From NCBI GenBank assembly GCA_022605955.1, contig JAKCOZ010000239.1:62001-126000 (forward strand): DNA of 64,000 nucleotides, given 5' to 3'. The notes beneath the pieces are model-generated. The model was not told where the DNA came from, searched no databases, and saw only the letters and a list, made by a program, of their open reading frames with translations. Origin of the DNA: Rallus limicola (Eukaryota > Chordata > Aves > Gruiformes > Rallidae). Of this stretch, positions 37,428-50,693 are shown in pieces (position 1 is the stretch's first letter; each line of letters starts with the position of its first letter). The translations under genes and the position numbers were made by a program.

Positions 37428-39605
37428 GTGCTTTTCTCGGCCCTAGCAGACTGCAGTTCAAAACATGCTAAACGTCCAGCAATAACTCCCAAAGTAAAGA
37501 AGCTAGGCATGAAAGGCATAGCTTGTCTGAAACCTCCTAACAGGACACACAAGCAGACCCTGTCACTTTGGCTCTCAGCCTTTTCCTTTGCCTGGAAAGA
37601 GGGAACATGCCTGGAACCTCCTACGGTGCTTTTCTCGGCCCTAGCAGACTGCAGTTCAAAACATGCTAAACGTCCAGCAATAACTCCCAAAGTAAAGAAG
37701 CTAGGCATGAAAGGCATAGCTTGTCTGAAACCTCCTAACAGGACACACAAGCAGACTCTGTCACTTTGGCTCTCAGCCTTTTCCTTTGCCTGGAAAGAGG
37801 GAACATGCCTGGAACCTCCTACAGTGCTTTTCTCGGCCCTAGCAGACTGCAGTTCAAAACATGCTAAACGTCCAGCAATAACTCCCAAAGTAAAGAAGCT
37901 AGGACTGAAAGGCATAGCTTGTCTGAAACCTCCTAACAGGACACACAAGCTGACCCTGTCACTTTGGCTCTCAGCCTTTTCCTTTGCCTGGAAAGAGGGA
38001 ACATGCCTGGAACCTCCTACGGTGCTTTTCTCGGCCCTAGCAGACTGCAGTTCAAAACATGCTAAACGTCCAGCAATAACTCCCAAAGTAAAGAAGCTAG
38101 GACTGAAAGGCATAGCTTGTCTGAAACCTCCTAACAGGACACACAAGCAGACCCTGTCACTTTGGCTCTCAGCCTTTTAGTTTGCCTGGAAAGAGGGAAC
38201 ATGCCTGGAACCTCCTACGGTGCTTTTCTCGGCCCTAGCAGACTGCAGTTCAAAACATGCTAAACGTCCAGCAATAACTCCCAAAGTAAAGAAGCTAGGA
38301 CTGAAAGGCATAGCTTGTCTGAAACCTCCTAACAGGACACACAAGCTGACCCTGTCACTTTGGCTCTCAGCCTTTTCCTTTGCCTGGAAAGAGGGAACAT
38401 GCCTGGAACCTCCTACGGTGCTTTTCTCGGCCCTAGCAGACTGCAGTTCAAAACATGCTAAACGTCCAGCAATAACTCCCAAAGTAAAGAAGCTAGGATT
38501 GAAAGGCATAGCTTGTCTGAAACCTCCTAACAGGACACACAAGCAGACCCTGTCACTTTGGCTCTCAGCCTTTTCCTTTGCCTGGAAAGAGGGAACATGC
38601 CTGGAAGCTCCTACGGTGCTTTTCTCGGCCCTAGCAGACTGCAGTTCAAAACATGCTAAACGTCCAGCAATAACTCCCAAAGTAAAGAAGCTAGGACTGA
38701 AAGGCATAGCTTGTCTGAAACCTCCTAACAGGACACACAAGCAGACCCTGTCACTTTGGCTCTCAGCCTTTTCCTTTGCCTGGAAAGAGGGAACATGCCT
38801 GGAACCTCCTACGGTGCTTTTCTCGGCCCTAGCAGACTGCAGTTCAAAACATGCTAAACGTCCAGCAATAACTCCCAAAGTAAAGAAGCTAGGCATGAAA
38901 GGCATAGCTTGTCTGAAACCTCCTAACAGGACACACAAGCAGACTCTGTCACTTTGGCTCTCAGCCTTTTCCTTTGCCTGGAAAGAGGGAACATGCCTGG
39001 AACCTCCTACAGTGCTTTTCTCGGCCCTAGCAGACTGCAGTTCAAAACATGCTAAACGTCCAGCAATAACTCCCAAAGTAAAGAAGCTAGGCATGAAAGG
39101 CATAGCTTGTCTGAAACCTCCTAACAGGACACACAAGCAGACCCTGTCACTTTGGCTCTCAGCCTTTTCCTTTGCCTGGAAAGAGGGAACATGCCTGGAA
39201 CCTCCTACGGTGCTTTTCTCGGCCCTAGCAGACTGCAGTTCAAAACATGCTAAACGTCCAGCAATAACTCCCAAAGTAAAGAAGCTAGGACTGAAAGGCA
39301 TAGCTTGTCTGAAACCTCCTAACAGGACACACAAGCTGACCCTGTCACTTTGGCTCTCAGCCTTTTCCTTTGCCTGGAAAGAGGGAACATGCCTGGAACC
39401 TCCTACGGTGCTTTTCTCGGCCCTAGCAGACTGCAGTTCAAAACATGCTAAACGTCCAGCAATAACTCCCAAAGTAAAGAAGCTAGGACTGAAAGGCATA
39501 GCTTGTCTGAAACCTCCTAACAGGACACACAAGCAGACCCTGTCACTTTGGCTCTCAGCCTTTTCCTTTGCCTGGAAAGAGGGAACATGCCTGGAACCTC
39601 CTACG
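37428..39605. repeat. 11-monomer block, left copy of a 113-monomer displaced pair
   Basis: Shares the double change CCTTTTAGTTT (38171-38181) with position 60545-60555, displaced by exactly 22374 bp (113 x 198). Flanking monomers agree in order on both sides, including GACTCTG with an ACAGTG tail, then CTGACC, before the mark. After it come CTGACC, a GCTCC tail, GGACTG, and another GACTCTG monomer with an ACAGTG tail. Confidence 0.85.
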
Positions 39606-41387
39606 GTGCTTTTCTCGGCCCTAGCAGACTGCAGTTCAAAACATGCTAAACGTCCAGCAATAACTCCCAAAGTAAAGAAGCTAGGCATGAAAGGCATAGC
39701 TTGTCTGAAACCTCCTAACAGGACACACAAGCAGACCCTGTCACTTTGGCTCTCAGCCTTTTCCTTTGCCTGGAAAGAAGGAACATACCTGCTACCTCCT
39801 ACAGTGCTTTTCTCGGCCCTAGCAGACTGCAGTTCAAAACATGCTAAACGTCCAGCAATAACTCCCAAAGTAAAGAAGCTAGGACTGAAAGGCATAGCTT
39901 GTCTGAAACCTCCTAACAGGACACACAAGCAGACCCTGTCACTTTGGCTCTCAGCCTTTTCCTTTGCCTGGAAAGAGGGAACATGCCTGGAACCTCCTAC
40001 GGTGCTTTTCTCAGCCCTAGCAGACTGCAGTTCAAAACATGCTAAACGTCCAGCAATAACTCCCAAAGTAAAGAAGCTAGGACTGAAAGGCATAGCTTGT
40101 CTGAAACCTCCTAACAGGACACACAAGCAGACCCTGTCACTTTGGCTCTCAGCCTTTTCCTTTGCCTGGAAAGAGGGAACATGCCTGGAACCTCCTACGG
40201 TGCTTTTCTCGGCCCTAGCAGACTGCAGTTCAAAACATGCTAAACGTCCAGCAATAACTCCCAAAGTAAAGAAGCTAGGCATGAAAGGCATAGCTTCTCT
40301 GAAACCTCCTAACAGGACACACAAGCAGACCCTGTCACTTTGGCTCTCAGCCTTTTCCTTTGCCTGGAAAGAAGGAACATACCTGCTACCTCCTACAGTG
40401 CTTTTCTCGGCCCTAGCAGACTGCAGTTCAAAACATGCTAAACGTCCAGCAATAACTCCCAAAGTAAAGAAGCTAGGACTGAAAGGCATAGCTTGTCTGA
40501 AACCTCCTAACAGGACACACAAGCAGACCCTGTCACTTTGGCTCTCAGCCTTTTCCTTTGCCTGGAAAGAGGGAACATGCCTGGAACCTCCTACGGTGCT
40601 TTTCTCGGCCCTAGCAGACTGCAGTTCAAAACATGCTAAACGTCCAGCAATAACTCCCAAAGTAAAGAAGCTAGGACTGAAAGGCATAGCTTGTCTGAAA
40701 CCTCCTAACAGGACACACAAGCAGACCCTGTCACTTTGGCTCTCAGCCTTTTCCTTTGCCTGGAAAGAGGGAACATGCCTGGAAGCTCCTACGGTGCTTT
40801 TCTCGGCCCTAGCAGACTGCAGTTCAAAACATGCTAAACGTCCAGCAATAACTCCCAAAGTAAAGAAGCTAGGACGGAAAGGCATAGCTTGTCTGAAACC
40901 TCCTAACAGGACACACAAGCAGACCCTGTCACTTTGGCTCTCAGCCTTTTCCTTTGCATGGAAAGAGGGAACATGCCTGGAACCTCCAACGGTGCTTTTC
41001 TCGGCCCTAGCAGACTGCAGTTCAAAACATGCTAAACGTCCACCAATAACTCCCAAAGTAAAGAAGCTAGGACTGAAAGGCATAGCTTGTCTGAAACCTC
41101 CTAACAGGACACACAAGCAGACCCTGTCACTTTGGCTCTCAGCCTTTTCCTTTGCCTGGAAAGAGGGAACATGCCTGGAAGCTCCTACGGTGCTTTTCTC
41201 GGCCCTAGCAGACTGCAGTTCAAAACATGCTAAACGTCCAGCAATAACTCCCAAAGTAAAGAAGCTAGGCATGAAAGGCATAGCTTGTCTGAAACCTCCT
41301 AACAGGACACACAAGCAGACCCTGTCACTTTGGCTCTCAGCCTTTTCCTTTGCCTGGAAAGAAGGAACATACCTGCTACCTCCTACA
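39606..41387. repeat. 9-monomer block, left copy of the 114-monomer displaced pair
   Basis: Contains GCTTCTCTG (near 40294), TTTGCATGG (near 40955) and CCACCAATAAC (near 41040). The same monomer order recurs from 62178, 22572 bp (114 x 198) downstream. The monomers at 40398-41387 also belong to a second pairing with 51882-52871, so this segment exists in three versions. Confidence 0.82.
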
Positions 41388-42377
41388 GTGCTTTTCTCGG
41401 CCCTAGCAGACTGCAGTTCAAAACATGCTAAACGTCCAGCAATAACTCCCAAAGTAAAGAAGCTAGGACTGAAAGGCATAGCTTGTCTGAAACCTCCTAA
41501 CAGGACACACAAGCAGACCCTGTCACTTTGGCTCTCAGCCTTTTCCTTTGCCTGGAAAGAGGGAACATGCCTGGAACCTCCTACGGTGCTTTTCTCGGCC
41601 CTAGCAGACTGCAGTTCAAAACATGCTAAACGTCCAGCAATAACTCCCAAAGTAAAGAAGCTAGGCATGAAAGGCATAGCTTGTCTGAAACCTCCTAACA
41701 GGACACACAAGCAGACCCTGTCACTTTGGCTCTCAGCCTTTTCCTTTGCCTGGAAAGAAGGAACATACCTGCTACCTCCTACAGTGCTTTTCTCGGCCCT
41801 AGCAGACTGCAGTTCAAAACATGCTAAACGTCCAGCAATAACTCCCAAAGTAAAGAAGCTAGGACTGAAAGGCATAGCTTGTCTGAAACCTCCTAACAGG
41901 ACACACAAGCAGACCCTGTCACTTTGGCTCTCAGCCTTTTCCTTTGCCTGGAAAGAGGGAACATGCCTGGAACCTCCTACGGTGCTTTTCTCGGCCCTAG
42001 CAGACTGCAGTTCAAAACATGCTAAACGTCCAGCAATAACTCCCAAAGTAAAGAAGCTAGGACTGAAAGGCATAGCTTGTCTGAAACCTCCTAACAGGAC
42101 ACACAAGCAGACCCTGTCACTTTGGCTCTCAGCCTTTTCCTTTGTCTGGATAGAGGGAACATGCCTGGAACCTCCTACGGTGCTTTTATCGGCCCTAGCA
42201 GACTGCAGATCAAAACATGCTAAACGTCCAGCAATAACTCCCAAAGTAAAGAAGCTAGGACTGAAAGGCATAGCTTGTCTGAAACCTCCTAACAGGACAC
42301 ACAAGCAGACCCTGTCACTTTGGCTCTCAGCCTTTTCCTTTGCCTGGAAAGAGGGAACATGCCTGGAACCTCCTACG
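40398..42377. repeat. 10-monomer block, left copy of a 58-monomer displaced pair (1980 bp)
   Basis: Rare marks GGACGGAAAGG (40874), CTCCAACGG (40986), CACCAATAAC (41041), TTTGTCTGGATAG (42141) and CTTTTATCGG with CAGATC all recur 11484 bp (58 x 198) downstream. Monomers on either side disagree, which sets the ends. Confidence 0.9.
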
Positions 42378-43169
42378 GTGCTTTTCTCGGCCCTAGCAGA
42401 CTGCAGTTCAAAACATGCTAAACGTCCAGCAATAACTCCCAAAGTAAAGAAGCTAGGCATGAAAGGCATAGCTTGTCTGAAACCTCCTAACAGGACACAC
42501 AAGCAGACCCTGTCACTTTGGCTCTCAGCCTTTTCCTTTGCCTGGAAAGAGGGAACATGCCTGGAAGCTCCTACGGTGCTTTTCTCGGCCCTAGCAGACT
42601 GCAGTTCAAAACATGCTAAACGTCCAGCAATAACTCCCAAAGTAAAGAAGCTAGGACTGAAAGGCATAGCTTGTCTGAAACCTCCTAACAGGACACACAA
42701 GCAGACCCTGTCACTTTGGCTCTCAGCCTTTTCCTTTGCCTGGAAAGAGGGAACATGCCTGGAACCTCCTACGGTGCTTTTCTCGGCCCTAGCAGACTGC
42801 AGTTCAAAACATGCTAAACGTCCAGCAATAACTCCCAAAGTAAAGAAGCTAGGCATGAAAGGCATAGCTTGTCTGAAACCTCCTAACAGGACACACAAGC
42901 AGACCCTGTCACTTTGGCTCTCAGCCTTTTCCTTTGCCTGGAAAGAGGGAACATGCCTGGAACCTCCTACGGTGCTTTTCTCGGCCCTAGCAGACTGCAG
43001 TTCAAAACATGCTAAACGTCCAGCAATAACTCCCAAAGTAAAGAAGCTAGGATTGAAAGGCATAGCTTGTCTGAAACCTCCTAACAGGACACACAAGCAG
43101 ACCCTGTCACTTTGGCTCTCAGCCTTTTCCTTTGCCTGGAAAGAGGGAACATGCCTGGAAGCTCCTACG

Positions 43170-46100
43170 GTGCTTTTCTCGGCCCTAGCAGACTGCAGTT
43201 CAAAACATGCTAAACGTCCAGCAATAACTCCCAAAGTAAAGAAGCTAGGCATGAAAGGCATAGCTTGTCTGAAACCTCCTAACAGGACACACAAGCAGAC
43301 CCTGTCACTTTGGCTCTCAGCCTTTTCCTTTGCCTGGAAAGAGGGAACATGCCTGGAACCTCCTACGGTGCTTTTCTCGGCCCTAGCAGACTGCAGTTCA
43401 AAACATGCTAAACGTCCAGCAATAACTCCCAAAGTAAAGAAGCTAGGCATGAAAGGCATAGCTTGTCTGAAACCTCCTAACAGGACACACAAGCAGACCC
43501 TGTCACTTTGGCTCTCAGCCTTTTCCTTTGCCTGGAAAGAGGGAACATGCCTGGAAGCTCCTACGGTGCTTTTCTCGGCCCTAGCAGACTGCAGTTCAAA
43601 ACATGCTAAACGTCCAGCAATAACTCCCAAAGTAAAGAAGTTAGGCATGAAAGGCATAGCTTGTCTGAAACCTCCTAACAGGACACACAAGCAGACCCTG
43701 TCACTTTGGCTCTCAGCCTTTTCCTTTGCCTGGAAAGAAGGAACACACCTGCTACCTCCTACAGTGCTTTTCTCGGCCCTAGCAGACTGCAGTTCAAAAC
43801 ACGCTAAACGTCCAGCAATAACTCCCAAAGTAAAGAAGCTAGGCATGAAAGGCATAGCTTGTCTGAAACCTCCTAACAGGACACCCAAGCAGACCCTGTC
43901 ACTTTGGCTCTCAGCCTTTTCCTTTGCCTGGAAAGAAGGAACATACCTGCTACCTCCTACAGTGCTTTTCTCGGCCCTAGCAGACTGCAGTTCAAAACAT
44001 GCTAAACGTCCAGCAATAACTCCCAAAGTAAAGAAGCTAGGACTGAAAGGCATAGCTTGTCTGAAACCTTATAACAGGACACACAAGCAGACCCTGTCAC
44101 TTTGGCTCTCAGCCTTTTCCTTTGCCTGGAAAGAGGGAACATGCCTGGAACCTCCTACGGTGCTTTTCTCGGCCCTAGCAGACTGCAGTTCAAAACATGC
44201 TAAACGTCCAGCAATAACTCCCAAAGTAAAGAAGCTAGGCATGAAAGGCATAGCTTGTCTGAAACCTCCTAACAGGACACACAAGCAGACCCTGTCACTT
44301 TGGCTCTCAGCCTTTTCCTTTGCCTGGAAAGAAGGAACATACCTGCTACCTATAAAAGTGCTTTTCTCGGCCCTAGCAGACTGCAGTTCAAAACATGCTA
44401 AACGTCCAGCAATAACTCCCAAAGTAAAGAAGCTAGGCATGAAAGGCATAGCTTGTCTGAAACCTCCTAACAGGACACACAAGCAGACCCTGTCACTTTG
44501 GCTCTCAGCCTTTTCCTTTGCCTGGAAAGAGGGAACATGCCTGGAACCTCCTACGGTGCTTTTCTCGGCCCTAGCAGACTGCAGTTCAAAACATGCTAAA
44601 CGTCCAGCAATAACTCCCAAAGTAAAGAAGCTAGGACTGAAAGGCATAGCTTGTCTGAAACCTCCTAACAGGACACACAAGCAGACCCTGTCACTTTGGC
44701 TCTCAGCCTTTTCCTTTGCCTGGAAAGAGGGAACATGCCTGGAACCTCCTACGGTGCTTTTCTCGGCCCTAGCAGACTGCAGTTCAAAACATGCTAAACG
44801 TCCAGCAATAACTGCTAAAGTAAAGAAGCTAGGCATGAAAGGCATAGCTTGTCTGAAACCTCCTAACAGGACACACAAGCAGACTCTGTCACTTTGGCTC
44901 TCAGCCTTTTCCTTTGCCTGGAAAGAAGGAACATGCCTGGAACCTCCTACGGTGCTTTTCTCGGCCCTAGCAGACTGCAGTTCAAAACATGCTAAACGTC
45001 CAGCAATAACTCCCAAAGTAAAGAAGCTAGGCATGAAAGGCATAGCTTGTCTGAAACCTCCTAACAGGACACACAAGCAGACCCTGTCACTTTGGCTCTC
45101 AGCCTTTTCCTTTGCCTGGAAAGAGGGAACATGCCTGGAACCTCCTACGGTGCTTTTCTCGGCCCTAGCAGACTGCAGTTCAAAACATGCTAAACGTCCA
45201 GCAATAACTCCCAAAGTAAAGAAGCTAGGACTGAAAGGCATAGCTTGTCTGAAACCTCCTAACAGGACACACAAGCTGACCCTGTCACTTTGGCTCTCAG
45301 CCTTTTCCTTTGCCTGGAAAGAGGGAACATGCCTGGAACCTCCTACGATGCTTTTCTCGGCCCTAGCAGACTGCAGTTCAAAACATGCTAAACGTCCAGC
45401 AATAACTCCCAAAGTAAAGAAGCTAGGACTGAAAGGCATAGCTTGTCTGAAACCTCCTAACAGGACACACAAGCAGACCCTGTCACTTTGGCTCTCAGCC
45501 TTTTCCTTTGCCTGGAAAGAGGGAACATGCCTGGAACCTCCTACGGTGCTTTTCTCGGCCCTAGCAGACTGCAGTTCAAAACATGCTAAACGTCCAGCAA
45601 TAACTCCCAAAGTAAAGAAGCTAGGACTGAAAGGCATAGCTTGTCTGAAACCTCCTAACAGGACACACAAGCAGACCCTGTCACTTTGGCTCTCAGCCTT
45701 TTCCTTTGCCTGGAAAGAGGGAACATGCCTGGAACCTCCTACGGTGCTTTTCTCGGCCCTAGCAGACTGCAGTTCAAAACATGCTAAACGTCCAGCAATA
45801 ACTCCCAAAGTAAAGAAGCTAGGCATGAAAGGCATAGCTTGTCTGAAACCTCCTAACAGGACACACAAGCAGACCCTGTCACTTTGGCTCTCAGCCTTTT
45901 CCTTTGCCTGGAAAGAAGGAACATACCTGCTACCTCCTACAGTGCTTTTCTCGGCCCTAGCAGACTGCAGTTCAAAACATGCTAAACGTCCAGCAATAAC
46001 TCCCAAAGTAAAGAAGCTAGGACTGAAAGGCATAGCTTGTCTGAAACCTCCTAACAGGACACACAAGCAGACCCTGTCACTTTGGCTCTCAGCCTTTTCC

Positions 46101-47525
46101 TTTGCCTGGAAAGAGGGAACATGCCTGGAACCTCCTACGGTGCTTTTCTCGGCCCTAGCAGACTGCAGTTCAAAACATGCTAAACGTCCAGCAATAACTC
46201 CCAAAGTCAAGAAGCTAGGCATGAAAGGCATAGCTTGTCTGAAACCTCCTAACAGGACACACAAGCAGACCCTGTCACTTTGGCTCTCAGCCTTTTCCTT
46301 TGCCTGGAAAGAGGGAACATGCCTGCTACCTCCTACAGTGCTTTTCTCGGCCCTAGCAGACTGCAGTTCAAAACATGCTAAACGTCCAGCAATAACTCCC
46401 AAAGTAAAGAAGCTAGGCATGAAAGGCATAGCTTGTCTGAAACCTCCTAACAGGACACACAAGCAGACCCTGTCACTTTGGCTCTCAGCCTTTTCCTTTG
46501 CCTGGAAAGAAGGAACATACCTGCTACCTCCTACAGTGCTTTTCTCGGCCCTAGCAGACTGCAGTTCAAAACATGCTAAACGTCCAGCAATAACTCCCAA
46601 AGTAAAGAAGCTAGGCATGAAAGGCATAGCTTGTCTGAAACCTCCTAACAGGACACACAAGCTGACCCTGTCACTTTGGCTCTCAGCCTTTTCCTTTGCC
46701 TGGAAAGAGGGAACATGCCTGGAACCTCCTACGGTGCTTTTCTCGGCCCTAGCAGACTGCAGTTCAAAACATGCTAAACGTCCAGCAATAACTCCCAAAG
46801 TAAAGAAGCTAGGATTGAAAGGCATAGCTTGTCTGAAACCTCCTAACAGGACACACAAGCAGACCCTGTCACTTTGGCTCTCAGCCTTTTCCTTTGCCTG
46901 GAAAGAGGGAACATGCCTGGAAGCTCCTACGGTGCTTTTCTCGGCCCTAGCAGACTGCAGTTCAAAACATGCTAAACGTCCAGCAATAACTCCCAAAGTA
47001 AAGAAGCTAGGCATGAAAGGCATAGCTTGTCTGAAACCTCCTAACAGGACACACAAGCAGACCCTGTCACTTTGGCTCTCAGCCTTTTCCTTTGCCTGGA
47101 AAGAGGGAACATGCCTGGAACCTCCTACGGTGCTTTTCTCGGCCCTAGCAGACTGCAGTTCAAAACATGCTAAACGTCCAGCAATAACTCCCAAAGTAAA
47201 GAAGCTAGGATTGAAAGGCATAGCTTGTCTGAAACCTCCTAACAGGACACACAAGCAGACCCTGTCACTTTGGCTCTCAGCCTTTTCCTTTGCCTGGAAA
47301 GAGGGAACATGCCTGGAAGCTCCTACGGTGCTTTTCTCGGCCCTAGCAGACTGCAGTTCAAAACATGCTAAACGTCCAGCAATAACTCCCAAAGTAAAGA
47401 AGCTAGGCATGAAAGGCATAGCTTGTCTGAAACCTCCTAACAGGACACACAAGCAGACCCTGTCACTTTGGCTCTCAGCCTTTTCCTTTGCCTGGAAAGA
47501 GGGAACATGCCTGGAACCTCCTACG
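43170..47525. repeat. 22-monomer block, left copy of a 63-monomer displaced pair (4356 bp)
   Basis: Six rare marks recur at exactly 12474 bp (63 x 198): AAGTTAGGC (43641), GAACACACC (43741), ACACCCAAGC (43881), TATAAAA tail (44351), ACGATGC (45347) and AAGTCAAG (46206). Monomer order agrees through both blocks except for single head differences, such as GGACTG versus GGCATG at 44040 and the reverse near 46416. Confidence 0.92.
45150..47525. repeat. 12-monomer unit, copy 1 of 3 (2376 bp)
   Basis: Starts with a CTGACC monomer, then ACGATGC (45347), a TAC-tail monomer, AAGTCAAG (46206) with the mixed TGCCTGCTACC tail (near 46320), a second TAC-tail monomer, CTGACC, and alternating GGATTG/GCTCC and GGCATG monomers. 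The same order recurs 16 monomers and 63 monomers downstream. Confidence 0.87.
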
Positions 47526-48317
47526 GTGCTTTTCTCGGCCCTAGCAGACTGCAGTTCAAAACATGCTAAACGTCCAGCAATAACTCCCAAAGTAAAGAAG
47601 CTAGGATTGAAAGGCATAGCTTGTCTGAAACCTCCTAACAGGACACCCAAGCAGACCCTGTCACTTTGGCTCTCAGCCTTTTCCTTTGCCTGGAAAGAGG
47701 GAACATGCCTGGAAGCTCCTACGGTGCTTTTCTCGGCCCTAGCAGACTGCAGTTCAAAACATGCTAAACGTCCAGCAATAACTCCCAAAGTAAAGAAGCT
47801 AGGCATGAAAGGCATAGCTTGTCTGAAACCTCCTAACAGGACACACAAGCAGACCCTGTCACTTTGGCTCTCAGCCTTTTCCTTTGCCTGGAAAGAGGGA
47901 ACATGCCTGGAACCTCCTACGGTGCTTTTCTCGGCCCTAGCAGACTGCAGTTCAAAACATGCTAAACGTCCAGCAATAACTCCCAAAGTAAAGAAGCTAG
48001 GCATGAAAGGCATAGCTTGTCTGAAACCTCCTAACAGGACACACAAGCAGACTCTGTCACTTTGGCTCTCAGCCTTTTCCTTTGCCTGGAAAGAGGGAAC
48101 ATGCCTGGAACCTCCTACAGTGCTTTTCTCGGCCCTAGCAGACTGCAGTTCAAAACATGCTAAACGTCCAGCAATAACTCCCAAAGTAAAGAAGCTAGGA
48201 CTGAAAGGCATAGCTTGTCTGAAACCTCCTAACAGGACACACAAGCTGACCCTGTCACTTTGGCTCTCAGCCTTTTCCTTTGCCTGGAAAGAGGGAACAT
48301 GCCTGGAACCTCCTACG

Positions 48318-50693
48318 GTGCTTTTCTCGGCCCTAGCAGACTGCAGTTCAAAACATGCTAAACGTCCAGCAATAACTCCCAAAGTAAAGAAGCTAGGACT
48401 GAAAGGCATAGCTTGTCTGAAACCTCCTAACAGGACACACAAGCTGACCCTGTCACTTTGGCTCTCAGCCTTTTCCTTTGCCTGGAAAGAGGGAACATGC
48501 CTGGAACCTCCTACGATGCTTTTCTCGGCCCTAGCAGACTGCAGTTCAAAACATGCTAAACGTCCAGCAATAACTCCCAAAGTAAAGAAGCTAGGACTGA
48601 AAGGCATAGCTTGTCTGAAACCTCCTAACAGGACACACAAGCAGACCCTGTCACTTTGGCTCTCAGCCTTTTCCTTTGCATGGAAAGAGGGAACATGCCT
48701 GGAACCTCCTACGGTGCTTTTCTCGGCCCTAGCAGACTGCAGTTCAAAACATGCTAAACGTCCAGCAATAACTCCCAAAGTAAAGAAGCTAGGACTGAAA
48801 GGCATAGCTTGTCTGAAACCTCCTAACAGGACACACAAGCAGACCCTGTCACTTTGGCTCTCAGCCTTTTCCTTTGCCTGGAAAGAGGGAACATGCCTGG
48901 AAGCTCCTACGGTGCTTTTCTCGGCCCTAGCAGACTGCAGTTCAAAACATGCTAAACGTCCAGCAATAACTCCCAAAGTAAAGAAGCTAGGCATGAAAGG
49001 CATAGCTTGTCTGAAACCTCCTAACAGGACACACAAGCAGACCCTGTCACTTTGGCTCTCAGCCTTTTCCTTTGCCTGGAAAGAAGGAACATACCTGCTA
49101 CCTCCTACAGTGCTTTTCTCGGCCCTAGCAGACTGCAGTTCAAAACATGCTAAACGTCCAGCAATAACTCCCAAAGTAAAGAAGCTAGGACTGAAAGGCA
49201 TAGCTTGTCTGAAACCTCCTAACAGGACACACAAGCAGACCCTGTCACTTTGGCTCTCAGCCTTTTCCTTTGCCTGGAAAGAGGGAACATGCCTGGAACC
49301 TCCTACGGTGCTTTTCTCGGCCCTAGCAGACTGCAGTTCAAAACATGCTAAACGTCCAGCAATAACTCCCAAAGTCAAGAAGCTAGGCATGAAAGGCATA
49401 GCTTGTCTGAAACCTCCTAACAGGACACACAAGCAGACCCTGTCACTTTGGCTCTCAGCCTTTTCCTTTGCCTGGAAAGAGGGAACATGCCTGCTACCTC
49501 CTACAGTGCTTTTCTCGGCCCTAGCAGACTGCAGTTCAAAACATGCTAAACGTCCAGCAATAACTCCCAAAGTAAAGAAGCTAGGACTGAAAGGCATAGC
49601 TTGTCTGAAACCTCCTAACAGGACACACAAGCAGACCCTGTCACTTTGGCTCTCAGCCTTTTCCTTTGCCTGGAAAGAAGGAACATACCTGCTACCTCCT
49701 ACAGTGCTTTTCTCGGCCCTAGCAGACTGCAGTTCAAAACATGCTAAACGTCCAGCAATAACTCCCAAAGTAAAGAAGCTAGGCATGAAAGGCATAGCTT
49801 GTCTGAAACCTCCTAACAGGACACACAAGCTGACCCTGTCACTTTGGCTCTCAGCCTTTTCCTTTGCCTGGAAAGAGGGAACATGCCTGGAACCTCCTAC
49901 GGTGCTTTTCTCGGCCCTAGCAGACTGCAGTTCAAAACATGCTAAACGTCCAGCAATAACTCCCAAAGTAAAGAAGCTAGGATTGAAAGGCATAGCTTGT
50001 CTGAAACCTCCTAACAGGACACACAAGCAGACCCTGTCACTTTGGCTCTCAGCCTTTTCCTTTGCCTGGAAAGAGGGAACATGCCTGGAAGCTCCTACGG
50101 TGCTTTTCTCGGCCCTAGCAGACTGCAGTTCAAAACATGCTAAACGTCCAGCAATAACTCCCAAAGTAAAGAAGCTAGGCATGAAAGGCATAGCTTGTCT
50201 GAAACCTCCTAACAGGACACACAAGCAGACCCTGTCACTTTGGCTCTCAGCCTTTTCCTTTGCCTGGAAAGAGGGAACATGCCTGGAACCTCCTACGGTG
50301 CTTTTCTCGGCCCTAGCAGACTGCAGTTCAAAACATGCTAAACGTCCAGCAATAACTCCCAAAGTAAAGAAGCTAGGATTGAAAGGCATAGCTTGTCTGA
50401 AACCTCCTAACAGGACACACAAGCAGACCCTGTCACTTTGGCTCTCAGCCTTTTCCTTTGCCTGGAAAGAGGGAACATGCCTGGAAGCTCCTACGGTGCT
50501 TTTCTCGGCCCTAGCAGACTGCAGTTCAAAACATGCTAAACGTCCAGCAATAACTCCCAAAGTAAAGAAGCTAGGCATGAAAGGCATAGCTTGTCTGAAA
50601 CCTCCTAACAGGACACACAAGCAGACCCTGTCACTTTGGCTCTCAGCCTTTTCCTTTGCCTGGAAAGAGGGAACATGCCTGGAACCTCCTACG
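48318..50693. repeat. 12-monomer unit, copy 2 of 3 (2376 bp)
   Basis: Displaced 3168 bp (16 x 198) from copy 1: ACGATGC at 48515 and AAGTCAAG at 49374. It differs by TTTGCATGG (near 48675), a GCTCC tail in its third monomer (near 48903), and GGACTG in place of GGCATG in the monomer at 49506. Confidence 0.87.

Larger units (their letters stand above)
15450..38180 (+). other. Long repeat-derived open frame, judged non-coding
   Basis: A 7576-codon open frame crosses about 115 monomers as a 66-residue repeat. It begins at a GTG that only follows the TAA at 15354, not at a recognisable gene start, and ends at TAG 38178-38180. It has no signal peptide, unique domain or unique terminus. It exists because 198 is divisible by three and the monomer lacks stops in this frame. 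Recurrent variants change amino acids about three times as often as not (for example Leu/Met, His/Leu, Gln/Leu, Cys/Tyr, Glu/Leu, Lys/Ile, Ala/Asp, Gly/Cys). That is what neutral drift would give. A translated product cannot be ruled out from sequence alone. Confidence 0.85.

Noticed and set aside
15450..38180. A giant repeat protein gene (7576 codons), and a second of 7444 codons downstream
   Set aside because: No proper start, no unique N- or C-terminus, stops that are point changes in satellite monomers, and variants that mostly alter amino acids. The open frame follows from a period divisible by three.
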